Below are positions 46,459 through 57,244 of a DNA stretch of 64,000 nucleotides, in pieces. The DNA is from Asterias rubens (Eukaryota; Echinodermata; Asteroidea; Forcipulatida; Asteriidae), in the NCBI RefSeq assembly GCF_902459465.1, contig NC_047062.1:17181994-17245993 (forward strand), in the 5' to 3' direction. The first letter of the stretch is position 1; every line of letters starts with the position of its first letter. Under the pieces are notes generated by a model, which searched no databases, was not told where the DNA came from, and worked only from the letters and a program-made list of their open reading frames with translations. Position numbers and translations under genes: made by a program.

Positions 46459-46962
46459 CCAGTGTCGCATGCAATTATGTCCTCTATGCAATACTATCCG
46501 GAGGACATTATTGCATATGCGATAATGTCCGCCGGACGGTTTCGCATATGCAATCTTGTCCGCCCGGATGCTGCTGCATAATGCAATTGTGTCCGCCCGG
46601 ACACATTTGCATATGCAGTTGTGTCCGCCCCCGTGCAAAACCGTCCTTGAAGTAAATTAAACGTCCTCGGTCGACGGAACCTGTTCGCCATTTTTTTTAC
46701 AAGCTAAGTACATGTCATGAATGACATGGGAAATGTTCGGCCGTTGGGTATTCGCTGCAATCATAAAATACGTGAATATTCATGCTGCATACATGTATAC
46801 GTAGGTTCAGTGCATGCAAGGTCGCTTACGCGCGCACATACATGTACATTCATGTACATGTCCACCGGACGGTTTTTGCATAGCCCCGGACACGATTGCA
46901 TATGCAAAAAGTGTCCGAAGAGGACAGTATTACATGGCGGACACAATTGCATCTGACACCGG
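46459..46962. mobile_element. GGACA/GCATATGC palindrome element, copy 2 (504 bp)
   Basis: Opens AGTGTCGCATGCAATTATGT almost identically to the copy at 31549 and closes GGACACAATTGCATCTGAC-ACCGG. It has more palindromic units (ATTGCATATGC, CATTTGCATATGCAG) and about 240 bases of unrelated sequence in the middle (about 46635-46860). Confidence 0.82.
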
Positions 46963-47333
46963 CCATTTACTTTTGGGGGCCCTTTGTACCATAGGTCTTT
47001 TGGTGGAGCCAGTGGGCGGGGGGGGGGGGGGGTGGGGCAACCGCAATTGGGAAGGGTTAGAAAGTGATAACATTAGAGATATCTGTTGTGGCATTCCGTG
47101 CGTTCTTGTAATATTTATCGAGCAGGAATACTGAAATGTGTCATAACGCAATCATGATGAGTTTCTCTATCCAAGGTTCTTAGTTGGTTACCGTTACTAG
47201 GTGTGGCTCCTTCAACACCGTATTGAACCTTTTTTGCTATTGTAAGTGTCTTGAGTAATAAATATTTAAGATCCCATATACTGTGATAACAAAGGGTGCC
47301 TTATCTGTTCTTTTGTGTCACAATAGTTCTAAG
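46963..47333. other. Intergenic sequence
   Basis: A G-rich run (about 47011-47037) and otherwise unremarkable sequence. No gene seen. Confidence 0.4.
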
Positions 47334-47693
47334 TTAAAGACACTGGACACTATTGGTAATTGTCAAAGACCAGTCTCCTCACTTGGTTTATCTTAGCATA
47401 TGTAACAAACCTGTGGACATTTTAGCTCGATTGGTCGTCGAAGTTGCGAGATAATAATGAAAGAAAAAACACCCTCGTCACACGAAGTTGTTTGCATTCA
47501 GATGCTTGATTTCGTGATCTCAAATTCTAAATCTAAGGTCTCGAAATCAAAGTCGTAGAAAATTACTTCCTTTCTCGAAAAGTACGTAATTTCAGAGGGA
47601 GCCAATTCTCATACCATTTTACACTATCAACCTCTCCCCATTACTCGTTACCAATTATTTTGACAAACCACAAATAGTGTCCCCTGCATTTAA
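47334..47693 (-). mobile_element. Family A MITE
   Basis: Ends TTAAAGACACTGGACACTATT and GTGTCCCCTGCATTTAA. The internal hairpin is ATCTCAAATTCTAAATCTAAGG-TCTCG. Confidence 0.88.
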
Positions 47694-47744
47694 AATGATA
47701 TGCGTTTGGTAACTTGAACCCACTGGTATTTGTTTCACTCCTGT

Positions 47745-47900
47745 AGAGTTGTTGATATAAAACTAACCCATGGTCACGTTTTTGAGATACCGAAAATCTG
47801 GAGCGGTTATGTCCACATGATAAATAATCTGCAATTGGAATATACAATCTGAAGAAGAAAACAACGTTTTACTGTCAGTAACGCTTCTCAGAGTCACAAG
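47745..47900 (+). repeat. Dispersed repeat shared with 4960-5102
   Basis: CCGAAAATCTGGAGCGGTTA with TTGGAATATACA and ACGCTTCTCAGAGTC flanks, matching the copy near 4990. Confidence 0.55.
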
Positions 47901-47923
47901 CTGCTTTATGCTTCTAACCAACT

Positions 47924-48164
47924 CTCTAAATGCAAAAGAGTGAAAAAGCACTCTAGAAGATCCATATGAGGGACAACTCCTTTTCGAGTGGTCTTCCACT
48001 CTTTTAGATTGAAGTTTGCGTCTTTTTTGAGTGATTTTTCACTCTGTCCTGGAGTGAAACGCCTCTAAAAGAGTGAAATACCCACCACTCTTTTTAGAGA
48101 GCTATATGGGGGACAAATTGAAAAGTAAAGAGTGGTGTTTTTCACTCTTTTTCAACATTTAGAG
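47924..48164. mobile_element. MITE with CTCTAAATG...AAGAGTGAAAAA inverted ends (241 bp)
   Basis: The left end CTCTAAATGCAAAAGAGTGA-AAAAGCACTCT is mirrored by AGAGTGGTGTTTTTCACTCT-TTTTCAACATTTAGAG. Several further GAGTG/CACTC inverted pairs (AGTGGTCTTCCACTCTTTTAG, CTCTAAAAGAGTGAAATACC) lie inside, so the element can fold into nested hairpins. Confidence 0.75.
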
Positions 48165-48342
48165 ATAACAGTTTGTATTGCCGTTACGTTTACGAGTGAT
48201 TCTAAAGGTATATATATACCTTCCCTTCAGCAGTACATTCATTTTGCACCTACACCCAAATGTATCACCTCTAACCGACATTAGGCTACAAGGACAACAA
48301 ACTGAAGTCAGATCCTCTTTTGTATTTACTGAAAATCACTGT

Positions 48343-48923
48343 GTAAAGTCACCTGGAAATAGAATTTTTTTCTTTTCAAACATAAGAGTATATGCTTACG
48401 AACAATAACAATTTTTTTAGTAATTGTTTGTCACGATTTATATGTTTAAAAAGTATATAAAGTTGTTTGGGGGGCTGACTCCGCCTACCCCTGTTGTGAC
48501 GTCAATCGAGGCAGACATTGCCTGCAATGCGTATAGTAAACACACGTGCAAAGTACATGTACGTCCAAGTCGTGAGTTGGTACGTTTCAAAAAGTGTTTT
48601 TCTGCATTCAGCCGCAATACACCTGGTCGGCATTGCCGGAAAAAAAAAAAAAAAATCTTTTTTTGAAACGTACAAACTCACGACTTGGTCCGTACATGTA
48701 CTTTGCAATTGTGATTACTCTACGCATTACAGGCAAAGTCTGCCTCGATTGACGTCACGAACAGCGCCCTCTCGGGTCGGGGTCTACTCTTAAACTTGTA
48801 AATAACATAAGAACTGATTTTTTAAAACCTTAGTTAACTGTTTATTCACATGCCACTCATCAAAACACATAATTAGTGACAAAAGCTTTATTTTGAAAAA
48901 ATATCACTTCCAGGTGACTTTAA
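48343..48923 (-). mobile_element. Family B foldback MITE, reverse copy
   Basis: TAAAGTCACCTGGAAATAG at the left and CTTCCAGGTGACTTTAA at the right. It has the same internal inverted arms as the copy at 24687 (GACGTCAATCGAGGCAGAC; GTCTGCCTCGATTGACGTC). The THAP-coding remnant is partly replaced by an A run at 48641-48656. Confidence 0.88.
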
Positions 48924-49124
48924 TACTACTAATACAAGACAGGGAACATGTCGACAAGGATGTTAGCATAACTCACCCCACAGCTACCTAGTGTGTTTAA
49001 ACAATCATATAAAGAAAACACTCCCTGCTCTTTGTTTGCATTCCTATGACCCGATGAGGCTCACGATCCGGCAATACAGTTCTTTGTTTAAACAAGTACT
49101 TCAAATTTTAAAACATGATTTTCT

Positions 49125-49520
49125 TTAAAGGCACTGGACACTGTTGGTTATAATTGTCAAAGACCAGTCTTCTCACTGGGTGTATCTAAACTGATGCATA
49201 AAATACCAACCTGTAAAAATTTGGACTCAACTTGTCCACGCGGTTGTGAGAGACTAATGGCAGAAAAAAACATTCTTGTCGCACAAGTTGTGTGCTTTCA
49301 GATGCCTTGAAATTCGAGACCTCAGCTGAGGTCGCTTTTTAACATTCAAATTTTTAAGTGAGAAATTAAAAATTACTTCCTTTTCAAAAACTACTATACT
49401 AGAGGGAGCCGTTTCTCACAATGTTGTATACTAGCAACAGCTCTCCGTTGTTCGTTACCGAGTAGGTTTTTGTGCTAATATTTATTTCGAATTATTACCA
49501 ATAGTAACCAGTGCCTTTAA
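49125..49520 (-). mobile_element. Family A MITE
   Basis: Ends TTAAAGGCACTGGACACTG and ACCAGTGCCTTTAA. The hairpin is short (GAGACCTCAGCTGAGGTC). Confidence 0.88.
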
Positions 49521-50038
49521 GTACAACAACAATAATATTCGGATGATCGTGTATTAAGCGTTCAGTCTAGGGAAACGTCTATACCGAAAGAGCCATTGAG
49601 CCTGATAATCAATCATTGAGTTTATTAAGTAAACCTTATACTATTTGCTGAGGTCTCACCCTTCATCCATCCGGCCATGGTAACCATAGAGAGCGGCACT
49701 CTCTGTACGGACTTCAGCTAAATGTATATGACCCTTATGTTTTCGTGTTCACAACAGATAAAAATATGTAATTTTGAGTCGGCCATCATAACTAATAACG
49801 CTTGTATGGCCAGGTATATTATACAGTTCTGTGCGAGAACAAAATACCAAGAATACAACAAACACAGTTGCGCTGGAATTCACTGTAAGAAAGCAGACGT
49901 TTACTTGAAGAGCAGAAGATAGTTTTGGTGACTCTGTCCTCTCCAGACTAATTTTGGTTCAAGAGTGCATCAGTTAACGAGTGACGTTTGAACATCATTT
50001 CCAATACTAGACATGCAGCAGTCGTCCATCACGTCAAA
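49521..50038. other. Presumed 5' flank and leader of the third coiled-coil gene
   Basis: Unique-looking sequence. The frame of the downstream gene is open from about 49988 but has no ATG before 50039. No other exon is recognised. Confidence 0.4.
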
Positions 50039-51769
50039 ATGAAAAAAGCAACGGGCAGGCGGGCTGACTATCTCTCCCATCAGAACAAACTGGCAGAGGT
50101 GCAGCTGGAGGAGACATCGGCCAGACTCGATAAGCAGCTCATTTCGAAGAGTGCCGCCTACCAGCACGAGAGGAGACAACTCGCCCAAGAGCTCCGGGAC
50201 TTTGCCCGGGAGAAGAAACGAATGACCCCGCGTTCGCAGTCTCCACCCCCGGACTTTCGGACCAATCTTTCTGGTGGTGCCATCAGGAAGAACTCGGTAC
50301 CTGCAAAGATACTGTCTTCTACTCATCGCTATCTCGACGTCCCGTCTCACGACACCAGAGGAGGTGGTGACACTATCTCCAGACGCCCGAGAGCCAAGTC
50401 CAAGAGTCTGGTTGACCTACCAAATGAACTTGAACTCCTAGAAGCTGGACACGTCGATGATTCTATGACAAGCTACGATCTTCTTCCTCGGGTGAAACGG
50501 AGCAGCAACGAGTCTGTTTCAAAAAGCTGGGACAACGGGAGGAAACATTCACTTCAAGGTCTGCACACTTTACGGCTCAGTCCCAGATCACCCACCAACC
50601 ATCTCCCGCCAATTTCGCCATCAGAAACTAGGAATCACGCACTTCGCAGTCCCCGTGGTGAGTCTGTGGATCGAAGAAAAGGTGAAGTTCTATTGGATGT
50701 CCCACGCTGTCCCTCTGATAAAGAGCCTGTAACCGGCCAGCGACATCTTCGACCTTTGAAAATCCAAAGTCGGAACGGGAATGAGTTTGAACGGTCCGCA
50801 AAGACTCCAACCTCTCCGCTGTCACCAAGCGAACCGGGAAGAGTAAACTTGATCGGTTCGCAAGACCGCAGTGAGGTCAAACAAAACACTGAAAATAAAA
50901 TGACAGAGAAACTTTCCGAACACCATCATCCAAAACCGAGCCCATCGTCTCCGAGAATAAGGAAATATCTGGAAGCCGAGAGGTTGGACACATGCACGGA
51001 GATTACTGATTCCAGTGGACGTGGGGTTTCACAGATCAACCCTGGAAAAATCATTATAATAAACAGCGAAGAAGGGGAAAGTCTAGAAGGGATGAAGTCA
51101 GCAATTGATCAAAGTCAGACAAAACATGAGCCTTACTACCAGGCTGATAACAACTCCGATGAAACTGCTTCCATCAATGCCGAGTCCGTTTTAGAGTCCC
51201 ATCAAAGACGTCACTCACGGAAAGTCTCGACTGGGTCCCAGCAGATCCATCTATCCACCCATCATGCCCCATCGCAGGAGAGTCTACAGAGGGCGGTACG
51301 AAAGGTGTCAACCGACAGTGCTCCCTTGATTAGCATCTCAGCCGCAATCCACGGGAAAGCCCGTAAAGCGGGAACGGGACTAGCCCCAAACTTGACCAAC
51401 GTATTTCTAGATTCGACCGCGTACCAATCCGGGGATTCCGGGGACGGGAACACCGGGTTGGCTTTGGACTCAGAATCGGTGACGGTCTCTAACGATAGCT
51501 CACCGGGGAGAAGGCTATCTCATGGCGTTCCGATGAACGCAGCCGAACGCTCAAGGGAACGGGGGTCGCTGGCCCTGAGGGGAAACCGGGTACGGCAGGA
51601 AGATCCGTCGACTGCGGACTTAATCCGGTATTATCAAGATGTTCCGGAGGCGGCAGCATTGGCTGGAATCAGCGTGGAACCGTTGAATCTCTCGGAACTT
51701 GAATCTTGCCGGTATTTGAGAAAGTATGTTCCGAAATCAATGAGGGAAGAAGAATCTTTGGTAGAGTGA
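50039..51769 (+). CDS. Uncharacterised coiled-coil protein (576 aa), family member 3
   Basis: Intronless open frame. ATG 50039 (TCAAAATGA) is the first Met in frame. Residues 13-62 make a charged helix (NKLAEVQLEETSARLDKQLI then SKSAAYQHERRQLAQELRDF). It is homologous by spacing and residues (RLDK, E-x3-L-x3-L-x2-F) to the helices of members 1 and 2. The next 500 residues are Ser/Arg/Pro-rich with kinase-type sites (IRKNSV, AKSKSLVDL, KRSSNES, GRKHSL, SRKVSTGS, VRKVSTDS, GRRLSHG). RKVST occurs twice, about 30 residues apart. The C-terminus has a folded-looking piece (DLIRYYQDVPEAAALAG, LSELESCRYLRKYVP) that contains a YYQDVPE motif. No enzymatic or membrane signature. A CCDC190-like relationship through the helix (ARLDxxL...RQLxxEL) is possible but unproven. 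Confidence 0.83.
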   Translation: MKKATGRRADYLSHQNKLAEVQLEETSARLDKQLISKSAAYQHERRQLAQELRDFAREKKRMTPRSQSPPPDFRTNLSGGAIRKNSVPAKILSSTHRYLDVPSHDTRGGGDTISRRPRAKSKSLVDLPNELELLEAGHVDDSMTSYDLLPRVKRSSNESVSKSWDNGRKHSLQGLHTLRLSPRSPTNHLPPISPSETRNHALRSPRGESVDRRKGEVLLDVPRCPSDKEPVTGQRHLRPLKIQSRNGNEFERSAKTPTSPLSPSEPGRVNLIGSQDRSEVKQNTENKMTEKLSEHHHPKPSPSSPRIRKYLEAERLDTCTEITDSSGRGVSQINPGKIIIINSEEGESLEGMKSAIDQSQTKHEPYYQADNNSDETASINAESVLESHQRRHSRKVSTGSQQIHLSTHHAPSQESLQRAVRKVSTDSAPLISISAAIHGKARKAGTGLAPNLTNVFLDSTAYQSGDSGDGNTGLALDSESVTVSNDSSPGRRLSHGVPMNAAERSRERGSLALRGNRVRQEDPSTADLIRYYQDVPEAAALAGISVEPLNLSELESCRYLRKYVPKSMREEESLVE

Positions 51770-51821
51770 GGTAGCTTGGATGGAGTGACTATTCCATATT
51801 ACAGATCGAAAGGAATATTAA

Positions 51822-51827
51822 AATAAA
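51822..51827 (+). promoter_or_regulatory. Candidate polyadenylation signal
   Basis: AATAAA 53 bases after the stop of the 576-aa gene. Confidence 0.45.
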
Positions 51828-53857
51828 CATTTACAGGTCTACACTATAAAAACTGTAAAAATCTATATGTGACAACACCGACACGGGCTAAGGCATGGCC
51901 AGTTATTACGAAAACATGCGCATTCCTTACGGGGTTTAAATCAGGCGGGTGGATCCTAGGTCCAAGCCAAGCCTTAAGCATAGCCTAAGCCAAGCCCAAC
52001 GAATCCCATAGCTGTGGTTTGAGAAGGGTCCAAGTGTCTTCCGTTGCTTGTTACCAAATAAGGTTTGATGCTAATACTGAGGAATTACCAAACGTGTACA
52101 GTGCCTTTAAGTCCATCACTAGTCAATGTTCTACTACCTATATGCATGCAATACATCTTTGGTACCAGGCTAAGTTGCATTATGGTCGACAACTATAGTC
52201 AACTTAACAGACCTTTCTTTTGTTTATAAACAAACCGCCTTGGCTTGAATGGACGGCCGAATGTTAGTAAAGCACTCAGTCTTGTTAACGAAATTTAATA
52301 TTTTCTTCAAACTGTCAATTATTAAATAAAATACCTCCCATAAGCATGATGTTTGCATGTGCAATTCAGTTTTAAAAACTGCAATGAATGTTTTAACCAT
52401 GAAGCTTTGTATATTAACAAACCATTTGAGAAAAATAATGTAAAAAAATTCAACAAAATCAACTCAATGTTTGAATATTGTGTAATAAATAATAATAATA
52501 ATAATAATAAGACTTGTAATGCGCACGTATCCACCCTGCTGGGTGTTCAACTTGATTCGAACCTATTGAATCAACCTATTGTTACAAACAGTGGCGATCA
52601 GTTTTTGATTTGCATTTATGGCTTTCCATAGTTTTCCAACCTGGGTTAGCAAACCTCAGGCTGTGACGTTGCTAAAAAGGTCTACAGCCCCCTGCTCAAA
52701 CTTGCTCCAGTTTTTCTCAAGATTCGTATAGAGACTTGCTCAGTCCCTGAGCCTGTCGATGTTGCGCCTTCTATACCAATAGGTTGTTTTTTTTTAACTA
52801 GCGTCCCAAATCAAGGCTAAGGCCGTTTTGGGATTAGCGGCTTCCAGACAGCTATGACTCGATTTCCGCGTCATCATGCGTTGAAGTCTGGGAAGTCCTT
52901 GTCCAGACACTTATCGTAGACGTAGATGTAGCTGCCAATTCGGTTACGGGCCAAGACCAGACAAGAGCCCACTAGCCAAAGTCATGGTTTCGAAAAGGGC
53001 TGACTGGTATTCTGAAGTTTACCCTCAATGTGAACTGCACGAGACTCATTATGGATACCAATGAAAACAGTTTCGCTGTTTTTGCCAGGTGCAAACTTGC
53101 GGGTACCTATTAATTGCTAGTAGAGGAATGCGTAACTTAACAGGGCCGTGGTCCGTGTCTGGATCTGGTGTGTGTTTTGTTGTTTAATCAAACAAAGTGC
53201 TTCAGTCGCTAAGTAACAACAACGAACTGCGTCTAACCCAAATCATGATTAGAAACCAACCTAGCAATTACCAAGTCGAAATAAACCGCCGTTTTAAAAG
53301 TGTTCGCGGATGGGAAGAAACCTTCGATCGGTCATTATCCTGTTTATTTATTTATTTATTTTTATTCTTCGAACTGTGTTAAACGTTAAACCAACGTCGA
53401 TCAGCCGAATCAAGGACTGTGAGTAATTTATTCACGATACGCAAATCTCTACCGGACAGAGATGCTGGTAGGGAGGGTGATGAGACGTTTGGAAGTGGAC
53501 AGCCCTACCAGTTGAACCGCTGAAATACAGATGCATTTCAATAGATGACTGCCATTAATCTCGGGTCAACTTACTCTGTCATGATTTATTGAAATAACAT
53601 TGTTGTTTCCATTGATAAGGATCGAATTCGGGGACTTCATCTTCTCATCAAAGTTCCACAACCAAGAAGAGGAGCGACATAATGGGATTGATACGGCAAG
53701 ACAACTAACTGTCAATGGACCAAACAACTCCTTGGTGAAAACGCCCACCGGCATATTTTGGGGGTTTTCTCCGAAGAAAAGAAAATGGCCGTCAGGTGCC
53801 AATGACGTACGCGTTCCTGTGTGAGATTCGAATGTTGCTGTATTCTAATCCCGTATC
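51828..53857. other. Intergenic sequence between the third coiled-coil gene and the first K2P gene
   Basis: Contains a family A fragment, an (AAT)n run near 52487-52510 and short AT-rich frames. The K2P promoter should lie here; no core promoter element stands out. A TAA lies four codons upstream of the K2P start. Confidence 0.4.
52033..52110 (-). mobile_element. Family A MITE, right-end fragment
   Basis: Begins in the GTTGCTTGTTACCAAATAAGG segment and ends GTGTACAGTGCCTTTAA. Confidence 0.75.
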
Positions 53858-54282
53858 ATGAAGCTCTGGAAGAAGTCAGTGGTTCTCATCATAGCCCTGT
53901 TCATCTACCTTTTCCTCGGTGCCTTGATATTCAAAATTCTGGAGAGCCACAGCAATGAACTCGCCCAGCAGAACTTCTTAGACGCCATTCAGGACTTCCT
54001 GGATAACCACACCTGCGTCTCCCAAGACGAACTCCGTGTTTTGTTTGAGGCGGTGGAGAAAGCTCTAAGAGGTGGGGCTTTCAAGATAGATAATGACCCT
54101 GACAATGATGATAACCTGGTGGTTTGGGATTTCCCCGGTGCCGTCTTCTTTACAACTACCGTCGTGACCACTATAGGTAAAACAAACAAAGTTATTGTTA
54201 CTTACAATGTTTAAGAAAGTTAAAACCCTGTGAAAATAAACACCATTAACACCACAACAACAAGAACAACAACAAGAACAGC

Positions 54283-54337
<55 letters not shown>

Positions 54338-54343
54338 TCAACT

Positions 54344-54395
<52 letters not shown>

Positions 54396-55172
54396 ACAAC
54401 AACAAACAACAAAAATAGGCTAACATCAACTACAACAACAACAACAACGACGAAGATGATGACACAACATACAACAAAAACAATAACATCAACACAGAAG
54501 AGCATATTTCAGACGGAATAAAATATATGATTGAATAATTTTATTTCAGGCTACGGCAATCTGGCACCGAAAACCTCGCTCGGACGTGTTGTGTGCATGT
54601 TTTATGCAGTGGTAGGGATTCCACTCACTTATTGGTTACTATCAGCAGTAGGTGATACGTTCCAGGGCTGTTGGCGGCCGTGTCATGGCCTTATCAGACG
54701 GTGTACGAAGAACATCAAAAACAACGCTCTTCGCACCACCCTAGAAGTAGCCATGATAGGGACAGTATTGTACGTCATTCTAGTGGCGCTGCCAGCTCTC
54801 CTCTTCAGTTACCTGGAAAATTGGAACTTTTTCCAGAGTCAGTACTTCTGTTTTATCTCCTTGAGTACAATAGGATTCGGTGACTTTGTGCCCGCCGAGC
54901 AGACGGACTTGTCCCCACTGTACCGGTGGGTGTACAAACTCGGCACCGTAGCTTATCTCATAGTCGGTCTGAGCATTCTATCTGTGGCCTTTAAGGGATT
55001 CCTGAACTCGCAACAGTCAACACTTAACAAGTGGAAGGCCAAAAAGGCGGCCAAAAAGCTGATGGAACTCCAGAAGCAACAGCCGCAGCAACATGCTTCC
55101 CCAAGCGCTACAATAGACACAAGTAACGGAGTGGTCAATACAACGGCTTGCTTCGATGACAGTTTAGACTGA
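53858..55172 (+). CDS. Two-pore-domain (K2P) potassium channel, TALK/TASK-2-like, 313 aa
   Basis: Background K+ channel subunit of the plasma membrane; two subunits make one pore. Coding exons are 53858-54176 and 54550-55172 (ATAG|GTAAAA; TTTCAG|GCTACGG), phase 1, 942 nt with stop. A TAA lies four codons before the start ATG. M1 is residues 7-26 (VVLIIALFIYLFLGALIF). The extracellular cap contains an N-glycosylation site (DNHTC, where the Cys may form the inter-subunit bridge). P1 holds TTIGYGN (GYG 107-109), M2 120-140, M3 171-191, P2 STIGFGD (GFG 215-217), M4 237-257. The C-tail is short, Lys/Gln-rich, about 55 residues. The cap spacing and WDFPGAVFFTTTVVTTIGYG resemble vertebrate KCNK16/17/5, so a TALK-type assignment is favoured, not proven. 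The split at the first filter Gly is a known conserved K2P intron position. A paralogue follows 4 kb downstream. Confidence 0.93.
54245..54412 (+). repeat. (CAA)n microsatellite in the K2P intron
   Basis: About 165 bases of CAA/ACA triplets with a few CAT and AAT interruptions in the single intron. Frames through it (poly-Thr, or poly-Val on the other strand) are artefacts. Confidence 0.93.
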
Positions 55173-55204
55173 CAGATTCAAAATGAACTTATCACAAACC
55201 GACA

Positions 55205-55400
55205 TCAAAGGCACTGGACACTATTGGTAATTACTTACTTTATATAATTATTAGCATAAAAACTTGCTTGGTAACGAGCAATAGAGAGCTTTTGATGGTA
55301 TAAAATACTGGGAGAAACGGCTCCCTCTGAAGTAACGTAGTTTTTGAGATAGAAGTAGTTATATCTCAGTAAAATATTTGAATTGATTTGAAGTGAAATT
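55205..55400 (+). mobile_element. Family A MITE, left half
   Basis: CAAAGGCACTGGACACTATTGG, GAGAAACGGCTCCCTCTGAA and GTTTTTGAGATAGAAGTAG blocks are present. It stops before the central hairpin. It lies in the presumed 3' UTR of the first K2P gene. Confidence 0.85.
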
Positions 55401-56021
55401 ACTTATAAGTGAAAGGATTCATTTTTTTTTTAAATCGATTTAGAAAGAATACATTCCCCCATTGAAAAGCACTACGACAGTGGCAATTTGGATGTACAGA
55501 AAAAGAAATTGCTGCCAGTTTTAACTGCCATTGTTTCCACCTTTTTTCCCCTTATACACAATGTGCGTTTTGTACATGAAAAGTGCCTTTGATGTACGCA
55601 CCATTTTTATATTGGGTGCGGGAATGTGTGTTTTTTTATTTTTTTTTTTATTTTAATTGTATGTATTGCAGGTTAGGCCTAATGTATGGCAATTTATCTG
55701 GGTATGTCGCTTTAAAATTACTGTTTATTTATAAAAATGTACAAAAAGTTGGGGGAGTGTATCATATTGTTCCATTTGATTGGTTTAATGTTGAGTAATA
55801 TTTTACCATTTATTAAAGAAATCATTTGGGTTGTTGTTTTGTACCGTTTTCCTATAAAAATTCTTAACTTTAGCAAATGAACGTTGACTTTTATATTTTT
55901 AAGCCTTTATACCAAAAACAGTATGATTTTAATATGAGTCGAGGGATTGTCTATAAGTTCGCATAGGGTGAATGGTTTGTTATTCCATAATGGAGAGACA
56001 ACATTAAACATTAAGTACTGC
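55401..56021. other. Presumed 3' UTR and intergenic sequence
   Basis: T-rich, no gene seen. No canonical polyadenylation hexamer stands out close to the K2P stop. Confidence 0.4.
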
Positions 56022-56340
56022 TTAAAGACACTGGACACTTTTTGTAATTGTCAAAGACCAATCTTCTCACTTGGTGTATCTCAACATATGCATAAAATAA
56101 CAAACCTGTGAAAATTTGAACTCAGTTTGTCTTCGAAGTTGATGAGAGATAATAATGGAAGAAAAACACACCATTGTCACACGAAGTTGTGTGCTTTCAG
56201 ATGCTTGATTTATTGACCTCAAAATCTAATTCTGAGGTCTCGAAATCAAATTCGTGGAAAATAACTTCTTTCTCGAAAGTAAGTTTTCTATATGCTTACG
56301 ACTATTTTGAGTATTTACCAAAATTTTCCACTGCCTTTAA
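56022..56340 (-). mobile_element. Family A MITE with internal deletion
   Basis: Ends TTAAAGACACTGGACAC and TTTTCCACTGCCTTTAA. Sequence between TTTCTCGAAAGTAAG and the TATGCTTACGACTATTTTG block is missing compared with full copies. Confidence 0.87.
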
Positions 56341-56742
56341 AGATCCCTACTTTTTTAGCATTAATGAGCAGGATAACAGTCACAATTTGCACAAAATGGC
56401 GTGGTATTCTGGCTGGTAACTGTAGTTAGCATAATTGTGTTTTTGTTTTTGTGCTTCACCAGCTTTATTAAACTGAACCCACGTCAGAAATAACTATAGG
56501 CCCTATATAAGAACCTTGCGCTGTAATAAAAACCCTGTGTTATTAACGATTGCGTAACCATTTGCGTCATTGTCTTAAAAATAAAGAATTCTTGAGGAAG
56601 CCACTTATACATTTAGGTTCAATTGGACATCCGGAAAAACGCATATCAGGTAACTTTCATCACATCCCATCCCTGTACCCGTCTTCAATATTAATATAAT
56701 GCTAATCAAAGGGTATATGTACTTTTTCCTAACAAAAAACAC

Positions 56743-57118
56743 AATGTCCACACATTTACATTAAACTTACACAGTTTGAAGATTATTATAGTAGAAAGCT
56801 TCCCTTGAAATTTTACTTACTGAGGTGCTGTAGTTTTTGAGAAATAAGTAAAAGTAATCATTTTCGTCTCAGTTTTAGCATGTAAAAACGTATTAACCAG
56901 TTATGCTATGGTTTTGGTATAATATCATAACTGGTTAAGGGGATTTTACATGCTAAAATAATTTTGGTCTCATGAGACCAAAATTATTTTGTGACTTGTT
57001 TTACTCATTTCTCAAAAACTACACAACCTTAGTTAGTAATATTTGAAGGGAAGCTTTCCACTATCATTATCTCATTATCTTCAAACCCTGTAAGTTTAAT
57101 GTAAATCTGTGGACATTT
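56743..57118. mobile_element. Palindromic element (AATGTCCACA ends)
   Basis: The left arm ATGTCCACACATTTACATTAAAC and GAAAGCTTCCCTTGAA is mirrored by the right arm TTCAAGGGAAGCTTTC-like and GTTTAATGTAAATCTGTGGACAT. A central hairpin contains ATTTTGGTCTCATGAGACCAAAAT. Several blocks (TTCCCTTGAAAT, TCTCAAAAACTAC) recall families A and D. Confidence 0.8.
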
Positions 57119-57244
57119 TTAAAACTACCCGAATCCTTTAACAGACATATTTCAATTTAGAGGGCAACAATAACAGTTTCCATTTAATTGATTTGATTCG
57201 GTAACATAAACTGATTTTTTGAGCTGGTCGATATCACCATTTAT

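Noticed and set aside
54220-54429. Poly-Thr and poly-Val frames
   Set aside because: Artefact of the CAA microsatellite inside the K2P intron.
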